Shown piece after piece: positions 60,829 through 61,644 of a DNA stretch of 61,644 nt; the first letter of the stretch is position 1, and each line of letters starts with the position of its first letter. The DNA is from Lachnospiraceae bacterium UBA1721 (lineage in GTDB: Bacteria; Bacillota; Clostridia; Lachnospirales; Lachnospiraceae). The stretch spans positions 1-61,644 of the forward strand of contig DCIR01000071.1 of assembly GCA_002317155.1 (NCBI GenBank). Direction: 5' to 3'. The notes beneath the pieces were generated by a model that worked only from the letters and a program-made list of their open reading frames with translations, ran no database searches and was not told where the DNA came from. The position numbers and the translations under genes were made by a program.

Positions 60829-61644
60829 AGTTGCCAAGGAATTTGGCAAGAAACCTGAGAAGAAAGCTACCAAAGAGTTTGGTAAGAAGAATGAGAAGAA
60901 ACCGGCAAAGAAGTCTGAAAAGCAGACAGGTGCAAAGACGTCGGAAATGAAGACGACTGCAAAGAAGCCGGAAAAAAAGTCAGCAAAGGGAAGCTGTCCT
61001 ATCGTAAGAAGTTGCGGAAGCTGTCAGTATCAAGGAGTACAGTATGTAGAGCAGCTTAATATTAAGCAAAAGTCCGTAGAGAGCCTGCTTGGCGAATTTG
61101 GTAAAGTAGAGCCAATTATTGGCATGAAGGATCCCCGATATTACAGAAATAAGGTTCATCATGTAATCTCAAGGGATCGTAAGGGCAACGTGCTCAACGG
61201 TTTTTATGAAGAGCGCAGTCATAATGTTGTGTCTGTAAGTGAGTGCATGCTCGAGGATAAGAAAAGCCAGGAGATAATTGCGACTATCGCCGGACTGACT
61301 AAATCATTCAAGATTTATATCTATAACGAGGATAATGGCAGCGGTTTATTGAGACATATCCTTGTAAGAAAAGGATTTTCTACCGGGGAGATAATGGTAG
61401 TGCTGGTATGTGCGTCGCCTATTTTCCCGTCTAAAAATAATTTTGTCAAAGAACTCAGAAGACAGCACCCGGAGATTACTACCGTAGTGCTGAACATCAA
61501 TGACAAGGATACCAGCATGGTGCTTGGTGAGAGGAATATCACTCTTTATGGTCCCGGTTTCATAAAAGATACTTTGTGTGGAATGACCTTCAAGATATCA
61601 CCCAGCTCGTTCTATCAGATTAATCCGGTTCAGACTGAAAAGTT
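60575..61644 (+). CDS. RlmD-family rRNA methyltransferase paralogue (partial, TRAM-less)
   Basis: The frame from ATG 60575 (GGAG 10 nt upstream) begins MANHKQTLQERIMEKMSKGQ, runs through a long Lys-rich stretch, then reaches the Fe-S motif CPIVRSCGSC (C5C2C; first Cys codon at 60995). RNKVHHVISRD, NDKDTSMVLGERNI and SPSSFYQINPVQTEK match RlmD. It is cut by the window end before the catalytic Cys. No TRAM domain precedes the cluster; instead there are about 140 residues of low-complexity basic sequence. A later start at ATG 60947 is possible but lacks a ribosome site. It is a paralogue of the rlmD at 263-1855. Confidence 0.78.
   Translation, partial: MANHKQTLQERIMEKMSKGQLPEAEEKTKVSRTTGEKTKASRAVEAKDKNSKLESKKGRNSKADQGAKRSEYKERTQGQARVNDKVAKEFGKKPEKKATKEFGKKNEKKPAKKSEKQTGAKTSEMKTTAKKPEKKSAKGSCPIVRSCGSCQYQGVQYVEQLNIKQKSVESLLGEFGKVEPIIGMKDPRYYRNKVHHVISRDRKGNVLNGFYEERSHNVVSVSECMLEDKKSQEIIATIAGLTKSFKIYIYNEDNGSGLLRHILVRKGFSTGEIMVVLVCASPIFPSKNNFVKELRRQHPEITTVVLNINDKDTSMVLGERNITLYGPGFIKDTLCGMTFKISPSSFYQINPVQTEK

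Overview
The window is the replication-origin region of a low-G+C Gram-positive bacterium, most likely a motile member of the Lachnospiraceae (Clostridia). The evidence is the classical Firmicutes origin gene order, a low-G+C sequence, and proteins I know mainly from that family (DUF3881, DUF4446, DUF6056, flagellin with a very large upstream partner gene). The family assignment is an inference from protein style; no 16S gene is present.

Layout. (1) 1-10.3 kb: a broken metK start that abuts the stop codon of an rlmD gene, a YhaM-type exoribonuclease, an HtrA-like protein with all three catalytic positions replaced, mutS2, a two-component system and a CPA2 cation/proton antiporter. (2) 10.6-30.6 kb: the origin block. 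On the left arm (minus strand) lie gyrA, gyrB, recF, yaaA, dnaN and dnaA. On the right arm (plus strand) lie rpmH, rnpA, yidD, yidC, jag, mnmE, mnmG, rsmG, parA and parB. Seven perfect DnaA boxes lie between dnaA and rpmH. A GC-cluster/DnaA-trio/AT-rich element lies between dnaA and dnaN, so the origin looks bipartite as in Bacillus subtilis. Two perfect parS palindromes and three near-matches lie within 1.8 kb upstream of parA. (3) 30.6-44 kb: serS, two conserved Lachnospiraceae-type unknowns, tRNA-Arg(CCT), trmL, an ABC exporter whose permease is fused to a GldG-like domain, rsmA, a 1127-residue TPR/coiled-coil/AAA-like protein, and glgB with a histone-like basic tail. (4) 44-49 kb: a filament module with a 999-residue unknown, flagellin and FliS, followed by a remnant of an ArsC/Spx-fold gene. 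(5) 49.4-61.6 kb: an accessory stretch with two GNAT acetyltransferases, a methyltransferase, two membrane proteins, an alpha-xylosidase, a metallo-beta-lactamase-fold hydrolase, an AraC-HTH/GGDEF fusion, a lipoprotein esterase, a YgiQ radical-SAM protein, and a second, TRAM-less RlmD paralogue that runs off the window end.

How it fits together. The core couples initiation (dnaA, dnaN, oriC), supercoiling (gyrAB), repair (recF), segregation (parABS), tRNA and rRNA modification (mnmEG, rsmG, trmL, rsmA, two rlmD), and membrane insertion (yidD, yidC). Genes are mostly co-oriented with replication; mutS2 and the two-component pair are the main exceptions.

The most unusual items are three proteins with degenerate enzymatic domains (HtrA-like, an ABC ATPase lacking its H-loop histidine, an AAA-like domain lacking Walker motifs), a nine-unit 11-residue repeat, the AraC-GGDEF fusion, the 254-nt out-of-frame overlap of ygiQ with rlmD, and the abrupt metK/rlmD junction. 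I saw no CRISPR array, insertion sequence, prophage or rRNA operon.
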